Source: Kappaphycus alvarezii | Taxonomy: Eukaryota; Rhodophyta; Florideophyceae; Gigartinales; Solieriaceae | DNA length: 64,000 nt | NCBI GenBank assembly: GCA_002205965.3 | Contig: NADL03000657.1 | Span: 1,426,001-1,490,000, forward strand | Direction of reading: 5' to 3' | In this document: one piece after another, positions 34,890 to 45,109 of the stretch | Layout of the letters: each line of letters opens with the position of its first letter | How positions within the stretch are numbered: position 1 is the stretch's first letter | The notes under the pieces: generated by a model | What the model was told of the DNA's origin: nothing | Seen by the model: only the letters and a program-made list of their open reading frames with translations | The model's database searches: none | Translations under genes and position numbers: made by a program

Positions 34890-36150
34890 GATCCTTTTCT
34901 GATAGCCATGAGTTCTCGTGGTCTGCATATCCTTTCCATTTAATGAGATATTTGGTTTTTCCGTGTTGTTTCTTGTTGTTTCTTGTGACTGAGAATGGTT
35001 TCGACCTCGTACTCTTCTTGTCCATCTTGAACCTGTATAGGTGGTGGTGGCGGATTTTCTCGATAAAAATTCTCTTCAAAGTACGGCTTAAGGAGACTAG
35101 CATGGAAAACATTGCGAATTCCTCTATGGATCATTGGTTGGGAAAGAATTAATCGGTACGTAACTCCGTTTATATTCTCAGATATTTCGAATGGCCCACA
35201 ATACTTCGGGTTCAGTTTTCGAGATCCTGCACCATCTTCAAGAGCTAGTTTTTTTTGTGGACAAACAGACTTTGTCACCAACTTTATAAGAAGAAGGTAT
35301 TCTACTTCTGTTAACATACGATGCCGTTGATTCATTTGATTTCTTTATTTGTTCTTGGGCTTTTTGGAGTGATTCTTGCATATTCCTGAGGAACTGTGTT
35401 GCAGCAGGGTTGTCCGCTGAGAGTACGTCCAAAGGGACAGTTCTAGGGTGAATTCCATAATTGAGGTAAAAGGGAGAGAATGCTGTATTTGCATTAACAG
35501 ATGAATTGTAAGCAACTTCGAAGTCTACCAAATATTTGTCCCAATCTGACTTGTCGAAGCTAACAAAATATCGAATCATTTCTTCGATCTTTCTGTTCAT
35601 TATCTCGGATTGGCCATCCGTCTGTGGGTGATGCGCTAAAGAAGGGGATATTTTGGTACTTAAAAGATTGAACAGACTTTTCCAAATCTTGCTCATAAAA
35701 ATAGAATCCCTATCACAAATGTTTTTTGTCGGAATTCCATGATTTCTGTAGATGTGATCCTTGAACAGCATGGCAGTTGAAGGTGCATCTATTTTTGGCT
35801 TGGTGGGGATAATTCGGATCATCTTTGACAGCCTGTCAACGACAGGCAAGATGCCACTGTTCCCTTTTTTTGACTTTGGAAGTGGTGTAGTAAAGTTCAT
35901 CGTTATGTGCGTCCATTTGGTTTTCGGTGGGTCAAGAAGTTGTAGAAGACCTGCAGGTTTCTGATTAGATAGTTTGTCCCTTTGGCAGTGAAAAGAACGA
36001 ACGTACCGAAGGACATCAGCACGTAGGTGTTTCCAGTAAAACGTCGGTGATATTATATTGATTGTTTTAGATATTCCCAAGTGTCCAGTATTTGGAGTCG
36101 AATGGTAGTCATGCAAAAACTTGACTTTAAACGCTCCTTCTGGTTTCACA
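34890..36150 (-). pseudogene. gypsy-D integrase and chromodomain
   Basis: The integrase zinc region (FLHDYHSTPNTGHLGISKT) is near 36125, with the core down to about 35550 (HHPQTDGQSEIMNR near 35620). The C-terminal region follows. A chromodomain (KTKYLIKWKGYADHENSW) lies near 34960-34890, consistent with a chromovirus. Confidence 0.92.
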
Positions 36151-36346
36151 ATTTTCCGTGTCTTAACAAAAGCGATCCCTTTCTTTCGAAAGGTGATTTC
36201 GGATCTTTTTATTCGTCTTTGAAGCTTTCATCTCGATGGTAGTCTTTTACAAGCTCTCCGAGATCGGATGATTCAAAAAACGGAACAGAAATAATGTTTG
36301 ATTCCGAAGATGTCTTCATTATTACTTCTTGGAGTAGCTCCTTGTT

Positions 36347-38250
36347 TCAATGGTGGGGTGAGGGTACATTCTGGGGTTGTCTTGAGAGGTAATCGGCAAC
36401 TATATTTGATTTCCCGGAGATGGGTATAATCTTGAAATCAAAGTCAACTAATCTTTCTAACCATCTAATCTGTCTCTGTGACAGATTATCTTGTGTCTCG
36501 AGGTATCTCAACGGGTAGTGGTCAGAATGAACAGTGAAAAATTTCCCATACAAGTATGCTCTCCACCACTTTAGGCAGTCGACAATGGCCAATAGCTCTC
36601 TTTCGTGGGCTGCATAATTCTGTTCGGCATCATTTAAAGTTCTGGATGCAAAAGCGACTGGTCTTCTGTCATTCGCGTTTCCTTGTTCCAATACAGCACT
36701 AATTGCGTATTGGGAAGCATCTGTAATAACATAGATCGGTAGACTTGAATCGAAATTTCGGAGGACTGGAGCGTTGCACAATATTTTCTTCAAGGTTTGA
36801 AATGATTTTTCTTGAGTTTCTGTCCAATGAAAACAACCGTTCTTTGTCAACTCGGTAATTGGTTTCAAAATTAGGTAACAACCCTTAATGAACCGTCTAT
36901 AATAGTTTAAAACCCCTAAGAATGACTGAATATGTTGTTTGTTCCGAGGCGTCGGCCATTCCATAACGGCTTTATTCTTGTTGGGATCCACAGAAATTCC
37001 TTCCTGGCATATGATATGCCCAAGATACTCTACTTCTTTAACACCAAAAACACACTTTGACAATTTCGCGAATAACGTTTCCCTTCTAAGGATCTCCAAT
37101 ACTTCAGCGATGTGTTTTAAATGTTCTTCCCATGTCTTACTAAATATAAGAATGTCATCCAGATATACGATAACAAAAACGTCAAGTATATCTTTAAAAA
37201 TGTCGTTCATAAGGCCCATGAATGTCGCTGGGGCATTTGTCAATCCAAATGGAAATACTAGAAATTCGAAATGTCCATATCGAGTTCTAAATGCCGTGAG
37301 GGGTATTGAAGATTCATCCAGTCTGATCTGATGATAGCCTGACCTCAGGTCTATTTTGGAGAAGTACTTTGATCCTTTGAGCTGATCAAATATATCGTCT
37401 ATGCGTGGCAGTGGATAACTGTTCTTTACAGTAAGCCGATTGAGTGCTCTGTCAACCACACACATCCGCAATGAGCTGTCCTTCTTCGTCACGAAGTGAA
37501 TTGGGGCTCCCCACGGGCTCTTGCTTGGTCTAATGAAATCACTCTCCAGAAGCTCATCTAGCTACTTGCGAAGTTCCCCCATCTCTTTGTCCGAAAGACT
37601 GGAGAGACCCTTTTTCTGGGTTTTTGCTTCTTTTTCTAATTCAATCTTGAAATCATACTTCCTCTTCGGGGGGAGGCCTTTTGGAAGTCTGTTTGGGAAT
37701 ACATCCTCATACTTGGTAGTTATGTCTTGAATCTCTCCGTAATAGGTTTCCTTAGAATAGGACTTTGAACTTAAGGGTCTCACAAGTACTGCATATATCC
37801 CATAATGTTTTTTAAAATCAGTGAGTATTGAATTTGCGGAAACGAAAGAATTCAATAGCCTTTCATTGGCAGCAATAACGTAATTTCCATCCTTATAATT
37901 GAATGAAACTTGATTTTCGGCTGTGTCCATAATCGCTTTACGGGATCCACACCATTCATTCCCAAGGATTGCATCATACCTCTTCAGGGGTCTTATGGCG
38001 AAGTGCAGTGGTTCAGTGTATTTCTTTATCTGTACGATAACAGGATGCGGTGTTTCCATTAATTTTTGATCAACACCATTCTCCATTTCGGCAAGCTCTT
38101 CTGATTCTTCAGTTTTAATCTTATGGTGATCGCAAAATGATTTGCTGAGGAAATTAACCTCACCGCCGGGGTCAATGAGTATTTTAGCTGGTCCGTTGGA
38201 AATGGCTCCATTAACAGTAAGAAGTCCGCGGTGGTGGCGTTGGATGGTTG
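36347..38250 (-). pseudogene. gypsy-D protease, RT and RNase H
   Basis: Protease-like sequence is at about 38240-37900. RT runs from about 37492 ([20 protein letters not shown]) with [10 protein letters not shown] near 37170. RNase H is at about 36760-36400 ([27 protein letters not shown]). Standard gypsy order. Confidence 0.92.
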
Positions 38251-38336
38251 GGGTCGGTGTGGCCCTAACTAGTTGTTTGGATCTTACTGCTGAAAGAATG
38301 GATTTCCTTGATCTAGAACTGAGTGAGGATCGTCAA

Positions 38337-39272
38337 TCAGTTTTTCCGTGCTTTTGGGTAGTTCTTTGCTATTTGTCCTATCTTTCTGCATCTTAGGCAT
38401 AGTCCTTCACGCATGCATCTGTCTCGCTCTTCTCTATCAAGCTTCTGTAGATTCACATTTGATGACTCGACACCAGACTTTACTTCCACGTTTCCAATTT
38501 CCATTGGTACAGGGCCATTATTTCCGGCAGATGAACTTCCATTCAGCAATTTTCCACCAGACTTGGTATTTCTCAGGGGTTCTGAACGCCTGTACGCCGC
38601 TTCCACTCTTTCTGCATCCCCCATAAGATCGGAAAGCTTTGTGTATTCTTTCGAGCATACGGTTTTCCAAATGTATGGTTTCAGGCCGCGTGAATATCTA
38701 TCTATTTGATCTTTTACTCCAATTTCTGGGATGTCCAATAAGATTTTGTTCAAATTATCATTAAATGCTGGAACGTCCTTGACCTGTTTCCAGCGAGCCA
38801 GTTTGTCTCGGGCGATTTTTTCTTTGTTTATCGTCTCAAAACGATTGAGAAGAGCAGCCTTCAATTCCTTCCATGTTTGAATTTCCTTCCCCTCCGCACT
38901 CTTTGAATAGACCATCCGCCATTCATGAGTATTTCCCGAGAGATAGCTCAGAGCAATGTTCATAGTAGCTTGCCCATCTGCTTCACCCAGGTAATTCTCC
39001 ATCTGCTCGCACCAGCTTCCGACGGACCCTTTCCCACCGAAAGATCCCGTTTTATTCTTCTTAGGGGCGTCCTTGATTTCATTTTGACCACTAGAGGTAC
39101 CAGTATTGATCCTGACGAGAGATAGTTCATTCTCGAGGGCTCCTACCTTTTGAGCAGCATTATTGAGCTGATTCTGCTGCGCGGAGATCTGATCATGGGC
39201 CTCTGTCAGCTGAAGTTGAAGTTCGCTTACAGCTTGAGCGAGAGCCTCTACTGTAATTCCAGGAGTTTCCAT
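38337..39272 (-). pseudogene. gypsy-D gag
   Basis: Starts at the ATG at 39272. It has an N-terminal coiled-coil-prone stretch (LQLQLTEAHDQISAQQNQLN), a capsid-type centre with LSGNTHEWRMVY and SRGLKPYIWKTV, and a knuckle-like CLRCRKIGQ near the C-terminus. Confidence 0.88.
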
Positions 39273-39334
39273 GGCCCTTTCCTATTGGTTGATAGAGTCA
39301 CTTTTGAAAATTTACTTCATTGAGTATCTATCGT

Positions 39335-40135
39335 GTACACTGCAGGACTGACTATACGGCTAAGAACTAACCGGATGTTCCACGTCGGGCACGTGCAGTG
39401 GGGCTTTCGATAGAATCGCCATTGCAATAGAAGACCACAATGTGCAACTAATGCGCTGATAAATACGTCTGCGGATCACTGCTGTGGTTGTGTTGAACTT
39501 CTCTGCGATGCGCGGGATGAAGTCTTCGATGAACAGGATAGAGGCGGGGAATGGGGCACCCAAGGAGTCGAAAGCCAGGGGCTGAAACTTGAAGTTCGGT
39601 TCCTGGTGTGCCTTGTCTTGTCAGCGCGGTGCTGATGCTTGTGGTAACGAAGATGCTCGAAGTACTGCACACGGCCTGTGCAGGTGACTTGACAGTGACG
39701 GCAGTGGAAGGGAGACTACCGAGGGTTCTTGGTCATTTGAGGCCTCCTGGCAAGCTTTCGGATACGGTGGTTTGCGTTCCTCTAGATAACGATAGAGGCG
39801 GCGTCAGGAAGAACAGGTAGGCCCTTCTTGGAAATTGTAGGCCTAGTGGTCGGTTTGACCTTCCTTGACTTGACGGGCGTTGAGCGGGGGATCTTGGGAA
39901 GCGCTGGTATCGGTGGAAGGGCCCACGGAAGTGCGAAAGTGGGAGGCGGTGGGGTTCTCGGTTCCTCTATTTCAATCCCCGTCGGTGTCCTTGGTTCTTG
40001 ACTGTAGCAAAACTTACTTACTTCTCGACAATTTTCCTCGAAAAATCCCTGTAAGTCCTTCTCGGTGTACTCGTCAGGTGACGAGGGGCGGTCCCTGGAA
40101 GTCTTGTTTTTCGGCACTGGGCGTTATCCGGAAGG
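39335..40135 (-). mobile_element. Embedded block: Pro-rich segment, zinc finger, LINE-type C-terminus
   Basis: Minus strand, between the gypsy-D primer-binding site and gag. It reads in order: a charged, Pro-rich 111-codon frame from 40117 (MPKNKTSRDRPSSPDEYTEK); a C2H2 finger of CX2CX12HX5H (U1-like) form at about 39703-39600 (FHCRHCQ, then FEHLRYHKH); and a C-terminus like those of LINE reverse transcriptases (KFQPLAFDSLGAPFP, RRRIYQRISCTLW) ending near 39360. The region between finger and C-terminus is too short for an RT, so this could be an internally deleted LINE or captured host sequence. A related 3' end lies at 44095-44285. Frames differ between parts. Confidence 0.5.
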
Positions 40136-40266
40136 ATCAGAGTAAAAAACAAAATGTTAGTCTCCGCTTGCAATCGGGCAGAAAGGCAAATCTAATAGAG
40201 ATTTTAACTTACTGTCGGATTGGAAGAACTCGCAGTACTGACAAACTTTTTGGCTATGCTACCAGA

Positions 40267-40765
40267 TGTGGGGGTTTGGGCGCACAAGAGGTGATCGATG
40301 GTTGAACTGATGGTTGATGCTTCCGGTAAACAGGCCGGAGCTTCAGACCAGGGTTTATATAGAAAAATTACTCAACGACAACAAGGGTAAATTGTAGGCA
40401 AACAATGCTAAATTCAAAGGTGTTCTAGAGGAACGGCCTTAAAGGCACGAAACTAAAAGGGTTTGAAGATTCATGTAGACAGCAGTAAACATCATGGCAA
40501 AGTTCCATTGGTCCAATTGGCAAGAAGACAGAAAGTAATTGCTGATTGGTGAGATGGGAGAAGTTTTGAGAACCACGTGAGATCGCCACAATGGCGTTAT
40601 GTGATTGGTTCGGCACGATGTGGTATGGGTCTTGTGTTTTACACCGGTGTCTGGGTACAGTGCACAAGTTGCACTGATGTCTGGGTACAGTGTAAATCTT
40701 GGTAGCGGTTACTGGCGGGATACTGTCAGTGTACTTTAGGGGATTTTGGGGGCACCATCGTTACA
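40267..40765 (-). repeat. 5' LTR of gypsy-D
   Basis: Apparently identical to 34322-34820. On the minus strand it is followed by TCTGGTAGCATAGCC, a primer-binding-site candidate sharing TGGTAGCAT with gypsy-B. Confidence 0.96.
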
Positions 40766-41278
40766 ATCAATTACAAACCTAAATGATAGAGTTAAACCGA
40801 GAACTCATTATCTTTCGGCCGACATGGAGAGAATCACAAGGAAGTTTTCCAGAAGGCCCGCTAGTAGCAAGTTCAAAAGGCTTCACTGAAGTGAGATCGG
40901 AACTTCCCAAAACTTTCGCCGCATTGTTGAAAACTTTGACTTCCAATTATTTACTGTCGATGTGATTCGCCCATTTCGCTACTTATCTATCGATAGAGGG
41001 CAGTGCCGCGGAAGATCGACCCGTTCGCCAGTTGCTTGCCGCTCAACGTCCTCTGCAAACGCGAACAAACTGCGACGCATCTCTCTCACTGACCACGGGA
41101 GAGGACGAACGGAAGCTCCGACTACTTAAATGACGAAGTAATGAATTATCGCCCAAGTTTCTGCCGAAAAGAACACTCGATCTGAAGACTGAACCTGGGA
41201 ACCTCAGAGTACAAACAAACCCGTTGCATCCTCCCCATTGATTATTTTCTGGCGGGCATCGATAATGAAACTTCGTAG
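40766..41278. other. Unassigned sequence right of gypsy-D
   Basis: A 60-codon plus frame (40783-40965) has no recognised motif. I expected a gypsy-C LTR here but found no match to sequence left of gypsy-C. Confidence 0.35.
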
Positions 41279-42906
41279 TTAGCCTACCAACTGCGGTACG
41301 GTGGAAGCCCAACTTCCCCCTGGAGGTGACAGGATTGAATCCAAAAAATTCTTAACGACATCTACTGGCGTCTCATGATACCCCACCGGTCCGTAATTTA
41401 TACCCGAGGAATGAAGTGTAGCATCCACAATAGTTGGCACTTCTTTCACTTCTGGTAGTTCCTTACCAGTCGATTCTTCCCGCTTCAAACGCTTGGAGGG
41501 CGGCGAGTACTCCCCAGAGGAGAGGATGATAACCTCGTAAACTTGAGATTGTCCCGCGAGATGATCATTAGAGGTAACCTGCGAAGATTCCCTACGTGGA
41601 CGAGTCTCTCCCCGCCTTTCTTCGAATTCGGGGGTTCTGGGCTTAACGCCTGACGGAGAAGTGCTTGAGAAGAAGCTCTCCCTGGTTCTTTCTGTTGGCT
41701 CATCTTGCCGAGCTGACGAAGAGACGTCGGCGAAAGTACGGGCCTCGCAGATATCCCCTCGTCCCTCAAGGCCCCGACCTCTATTTGCGAAGGACCTTCT
41801 AGATGCCGTGCCTAACGGAAGGTCCTGCCGAATCGCCCTGCGACTACGAGCCTCTGCCTCATCAATTACCTGGTTAGACCAGGTTCGTACCAAATGAAGT
41901 CTCCCGCCTCCCCAAACTGTGATCGGCAATAAGTGTACCGCTGAGCGCTGATAAGCTGACTTTTTCTCCGCGGTACCCGCGCCCAGTCTGCTTGATCCAC
42001 CACTCGCTTTAAGACCAACCAATCATCATACCCTTCCTCACCAAGGACAACCCGCAGCACGTCCGGACCAAGTCGATCGAGCGCATCACGGATTCGAGGA
42101 GGTATCCACCACAACCGATAGGTATCGTATGCCTCCCAAATGACGAAGCAGACCACCGATATGGTCCAACCGGTACATTGTACAACCCACCAAGCAGAGA
42201 AGCGAATCTCAAATACATCCAAGCCACGATGTGCAAACACTGGAGGAAGCTCGGCTCATACACCCCACGGAACCTCCCACTCTTCCCACCAAGAAGGTAC
42301 ATCAATGTACCGAGAACGCAGCGCCGAAGGTTTCCAGCATTCCGCCTCCGGTTTGTGCCACTGGGCGAAACAGCCGAACTCGGACCCGCAACGCCGTTCG
42401 TACCGCACCGTGCTTGACCAGATTGAGATATCTGCCTTCTTTGCTGTGCGGTAATCATGGAACAACACTTGTTCTGCCCATAGGACCGCCTGTGGATGTA
42501 CATCGGCCGTAACGCCCATCTCGGTCCAGTTGTGAACCGCATCCTTGATCTTACGCAGAGACTGCGCATACTGGTGTTTACCAGGAGAACGGCCACACCA
42601 CAGGTCCAGCGGGCGAGGACCAACGTCAGTAAATAAGAAGCCTTTGAGCAACCGCAACTTTTCAGCCAAGCGTTCAACCTAATCGCTCCGACGGAACTGA
42701 CGGGGAGGTAGTGGCTCCCATCTACCCGCACTCCACCGACGATAACGCGTGCCCAAGTCAGCTGAGTGCATCGAAACACGCGCCCCCCACTCGTATGACC
42801 GCAACGCATTTGCGGGATTCCCCCTGTTAGTACCAGCCGCGACCACTCCCACCGCATGTACCTCCGCATACCTTCGTCGTCCTGAAACTAGCAAACGCCA
42901 AGCCAC
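41279..42906 (-). other. Unidentified coding-like block, Trp- and Arg-rich
   Basis: About 1.6 kb of minus-strand coding-like sequence in more than one frame. The upstream part is unusually rich in Trp, Arg and Tyr (for example SAWWVVQCTGW, YRLWWIPPRIRDALDR, VPSWWEEWEVPW). The downstream 247-codon frame (42022-41279) is hydrophilic, with REST-type charged and Ser-rich segments and a basic PPSKRLKREE motif. No domain recognised. It lies in the block nested within gypsy-B, so it may belong to an unrecognised mobile element (perhaps a gag-like gene) or be displaced host sequence. No function is proposed. Confidence 0.4.
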
Positions 42907-43184
42907 GGAGCACGCGAGAAACGATAAGGTTCCTCCGAAATCAGACGGAGCTCATGCTCTTCTTGGATGGAGCGCGGAAACATCCCAAACTGAAAAGCCG
43001 CTTGCAGTGAATATGAAGGAACGGATTTGTGAGGGGATGAAGGGGAACGGGCGAGGGAAGACAGAAGAGGGATTGGGACAATGCAAACTGTGGGGCTGGT
43101 GCAGATAATTGCGCACAGAGTATGTATACAAGGAATAGAGCTGGTGCAGATAATGTTGTACAGAGTGGGAACCCTTTGAATCGG
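42907..43184. other. Right end of the block nested in gypsy-B
   Basis: Non-coding. Contains two tandem copies (about 43093-43180) of a roughly 45-bp unit starting GCTGGTGCAGATAAT. gypsy-B coding sequence resumes just after. Confidence 0.5.
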
Positions 43185-43785
43185 TGAACGACCAAAAAGG
43201 CGAAACATTCCCCAAGCTACGGCAGCAAATATGCCGAGAGACGGCAAGCATTTTGCAGAGCTGCAAAAGACAACTTAGCGAACGCTATTTTGCGTCAAGA
43301 GCATTATGCTATCCAAAGGCGAAAGCATGTGGAGTTCCAGGTGGGAGATTTGGTTCTACTGAAGGCAGAAGGTACTAGTTATACGAGGAAGGCGGGCCTA
43401 GCCGGAAAGTTTCAACCAAAATTCATGGGACCGTTTGCCGTGTGAGAGTTAATAGGGCCGGTCACGTACAGGATAAAACAACCACCTTCCATGAAGAAGG
43501 CTAATAACTTTGTCCATGTATCAAGGCTACGCAAACTCAATCGAAGAGAGGGTGATGTGGAGTCAATTGTAATAGTCATTGATGCGGAGGGTACAGTGGA
43601 GCAAGTAGTGGTAGCCATTTTGGACACTCGTAGGAGAAGCAGAAAAAGGCAGTACTTGGTACAGTTTGAGGGTGGCATTCCAAAGGAGGCCATCGGGATG
43701 AACAAGAGTGAGCTTGATAACTGTGCAGAGATCATCAAAGAGTTCGAGAGCTTTTCGCGGACAAAAAGCTCAAAGAGAGAGTGAA
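43185..43785 (+). pseudogene. gypsy-B integrase tail and chromodomain
   Basis: Integrase C-terminal sequence, then a chromodomain-like segment at about 43590-43750 (EQVVVAILDTRRRSRKRQYL, then CAEIIKEFE). A purine-rich tract (AAAGAGAGAGTGAA, 43772-43785) directly precedes the 3' LTR. Confidence 0.75.
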
Positions 43786-43878
43786 TGTAATAGAAGTGAT
43801 ACAGCACAACCAGTTACGAACGGTTTTCAAGGTTTGAATATCATTTCGAATGTTTGAGTCAAGTCAAAATCAATTACA
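43786..43878 (+). repeat. Shortened 3' LTR of gypsy-B
   Basis: 93 bp starting TGTAATAGAAG and ending TTACA. The first 88 bp match the 5' LTR and most of the rest is absent. It is followed by CTGCC, the same five bases that precede the 5' LTR. Confidence 0.75.
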
Positions 43879-43883
43879 CTGCC

Positions 43884-44094
43884 ATTACCAGTTCATCCTC
43901 GAGCAAACATCTAACACAAAGGTTCAAGTCAATCACAACTACTGGAGCAAGTAAGCTGCATAATTTTTCCCTGATATCTGTAATAAGTACGCAAATGCGT
44001 ACTTATTTAGTTATCCCTGTTGCTGTTAGCTATTTGCTTTGATAAATTGTTTGTGTTTCTCTATTTTTTTAATTCACTGCTTTACATATAGAGG
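43884..44094. other. Intergenic, nothing recognised
   Basis: No gene, RNA or repeat seen. Confidence 0.4.
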
Positions 44095-44285
44095 GTCCAG
44101 TGCAGGAACCGACTATGTTGCTAGTTAAGTGGTAACCGGTTGGTCCACGTTGGCCACGTGCACGGGTATTCGGGACACTACAGCGTTCGCCACAGAAACG
44201 CGAATCATTTTGAAGTGTCCCACAGATATGTTCCGCATTGTCATATGCGGTGTGATGTGATAATTTACAGTATAGTACTATGTGG
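44095..44285 (-). mobile_element. LINE 3' fragment related to the block at 39.3 kb
   Basis: On the minus strand the last about 30 codons (IRVSVANAVVSRIPVHVANV, then DQPVTT and stop) align with those ending near 39360 (ISCTLWSSIAMAILSKAPLH, then VPDVEHPVSS and stop), and about 50 bp of 3' untranslated sequence also matches. A short 5'-truncated copy. Confidence 0.65.
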
Positions 44286-44777
44286 TGAAAAGGCCTAATC
44301 AGCCCTCTGTATCTCTATGTTAAGCATGGGTCTGTTCTTCTACTTCCCTTTTGCTCACTTCACTGGCCCTTTCAAGCTGCATCAAATACTTCCTCCGAAA
44401 AAGCCTTACACTTGCACCCTGTGTCAACCCCGTCATTTCTGTCATATAAAGCCTCCCTCCTGTTTCTCGATCCGCTTTGAGCTTGAAATGCTTGTTTCTG
44501 TTTACTGTTCCCTTTTTCGCGGCCAAGCGGGACCTACCTCTCCTTCCCCCAGACTCCGGCAGCCCTCGCGTCATCTTATAGGGGCGGCCGGTCCGGGGTT
44601 TCTACTCATGTACTGTGCAGTGCAAGTACAGGGTACACTAGTACTGTACACTGTACGAGCACACCGGGCCAATCACCTAGCGCCTCTGACCGTCGCACGA
44701 CACAAAAATCGCGCGACAGAGGTGAACTTCAGTGCAGTCATCCATTTCTACACAAACTATTCGTGAGTAGGAGCGTA
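44286..44777. other. Intergenic with GTACTGTAC-type motifs
   Basis: A 149-codon plus frame (44317-44766) shows no motif. The stretch 44610-44665 is dense in GTACTGTAC/GTACAG words. Confidence 0.4.
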
Positions 44778-44782
44778 AGTAA

Positions 44783-45109
44783 CTGTTGATGGCAGTGGCT
44801 GGAAGGTGATTTTTATGCGTTTTTAGTACTATCTATGACGACTTTTTAGGATAACGTACTGTACTTTCTATCTTTTTACCCACTAGTTTTAATCATTTTT
44901 TAGGGTCGAGTACAGTAGTGTACAGTAAATACACTACTGTACGGACAAATCTCAGCCACAGCCGTTTGGGTGCTTGCCATATACTGTAGGTAGCACCCGA
45001 GTCGGTTGCGCACCTCTAAGGAGGTAGCGTCAACCTATCGACCCCTCCCTACACCTAAAACCTACTCTATCCTGTCTTCTTCCCTACAATCCCCTTTTCT
45101 CCCCTATCA
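44783..45109 (+). repeat. 5' LTR of gypsy-E
   Basis: Starts TGTTGATGG and ends TATCA. Contains an inverted pair, GTACAGTAGTGTACAG and CACTACTGTAC, near 44910-44945. The gag ATG overlaps the last base of the LTR. Confidence 0.92.

Larger units (their letters stand above)
34322..40765 (-). mobile_element. Ty3/gypsy chromovirus gypsy-D, apparently very recent
   Basis: Two 499-bp LTRs (34322-34820 and 40267-40765) in which I see no differences. Minus-strand gag, protease, RT, RNase H, integrase and chromodomain lie between them. The polypurine tract (34821-34832, minus strand) and primer-binding site (about 40253-40266) are in place. The flanking 5-mers are ATGAA and ATCAA, an imperfect TSD. About 0.8 kb between primer-binding site and gag is unusual for the family and is listed separately. 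A few frame interruptions are present, yet it looks close to whole. Confidence 0.93.
21870..43878 (+). mobile_element. Ty3/gypsy chromovirus gypsy-B, split by about 17 kb of nested insertions
   Basis: The 5' LTR (21870-22117), gag, protease, RT, RNase H and most of integrase run to about 26063. The integrase tail, chromodomain and a shortened 3' LTR resume at about 43185-43878. The outer flanks carry the same 5-bp sequence CTGCC (21865-21869 and 43879-43883), which supports one ancestral insertion rather than two copies. Everything between about 26.07 and 43.18 kb is later material. It is broken, with several interruptions, and is older than the elements inside it. Confidence 0.8.

Noticed and set aside
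41661-43108. Plus-strand frames across 41.6-43.1 kb
   Set aside because: The minus-strand frames are longer and more coherent; the plus frames look like shadows.
40766-43184. A gypsy-C 3' LTR right of gypsy-D
   Set aside because: No match by eye to sequence left of gypsy-C; a self dot plot would be decisive.
44317-44766. 149-codon plus-strand frame
   Set aside because: No motif and no supporting structure; overlaps repeat-like GTACTGTAC sequence.
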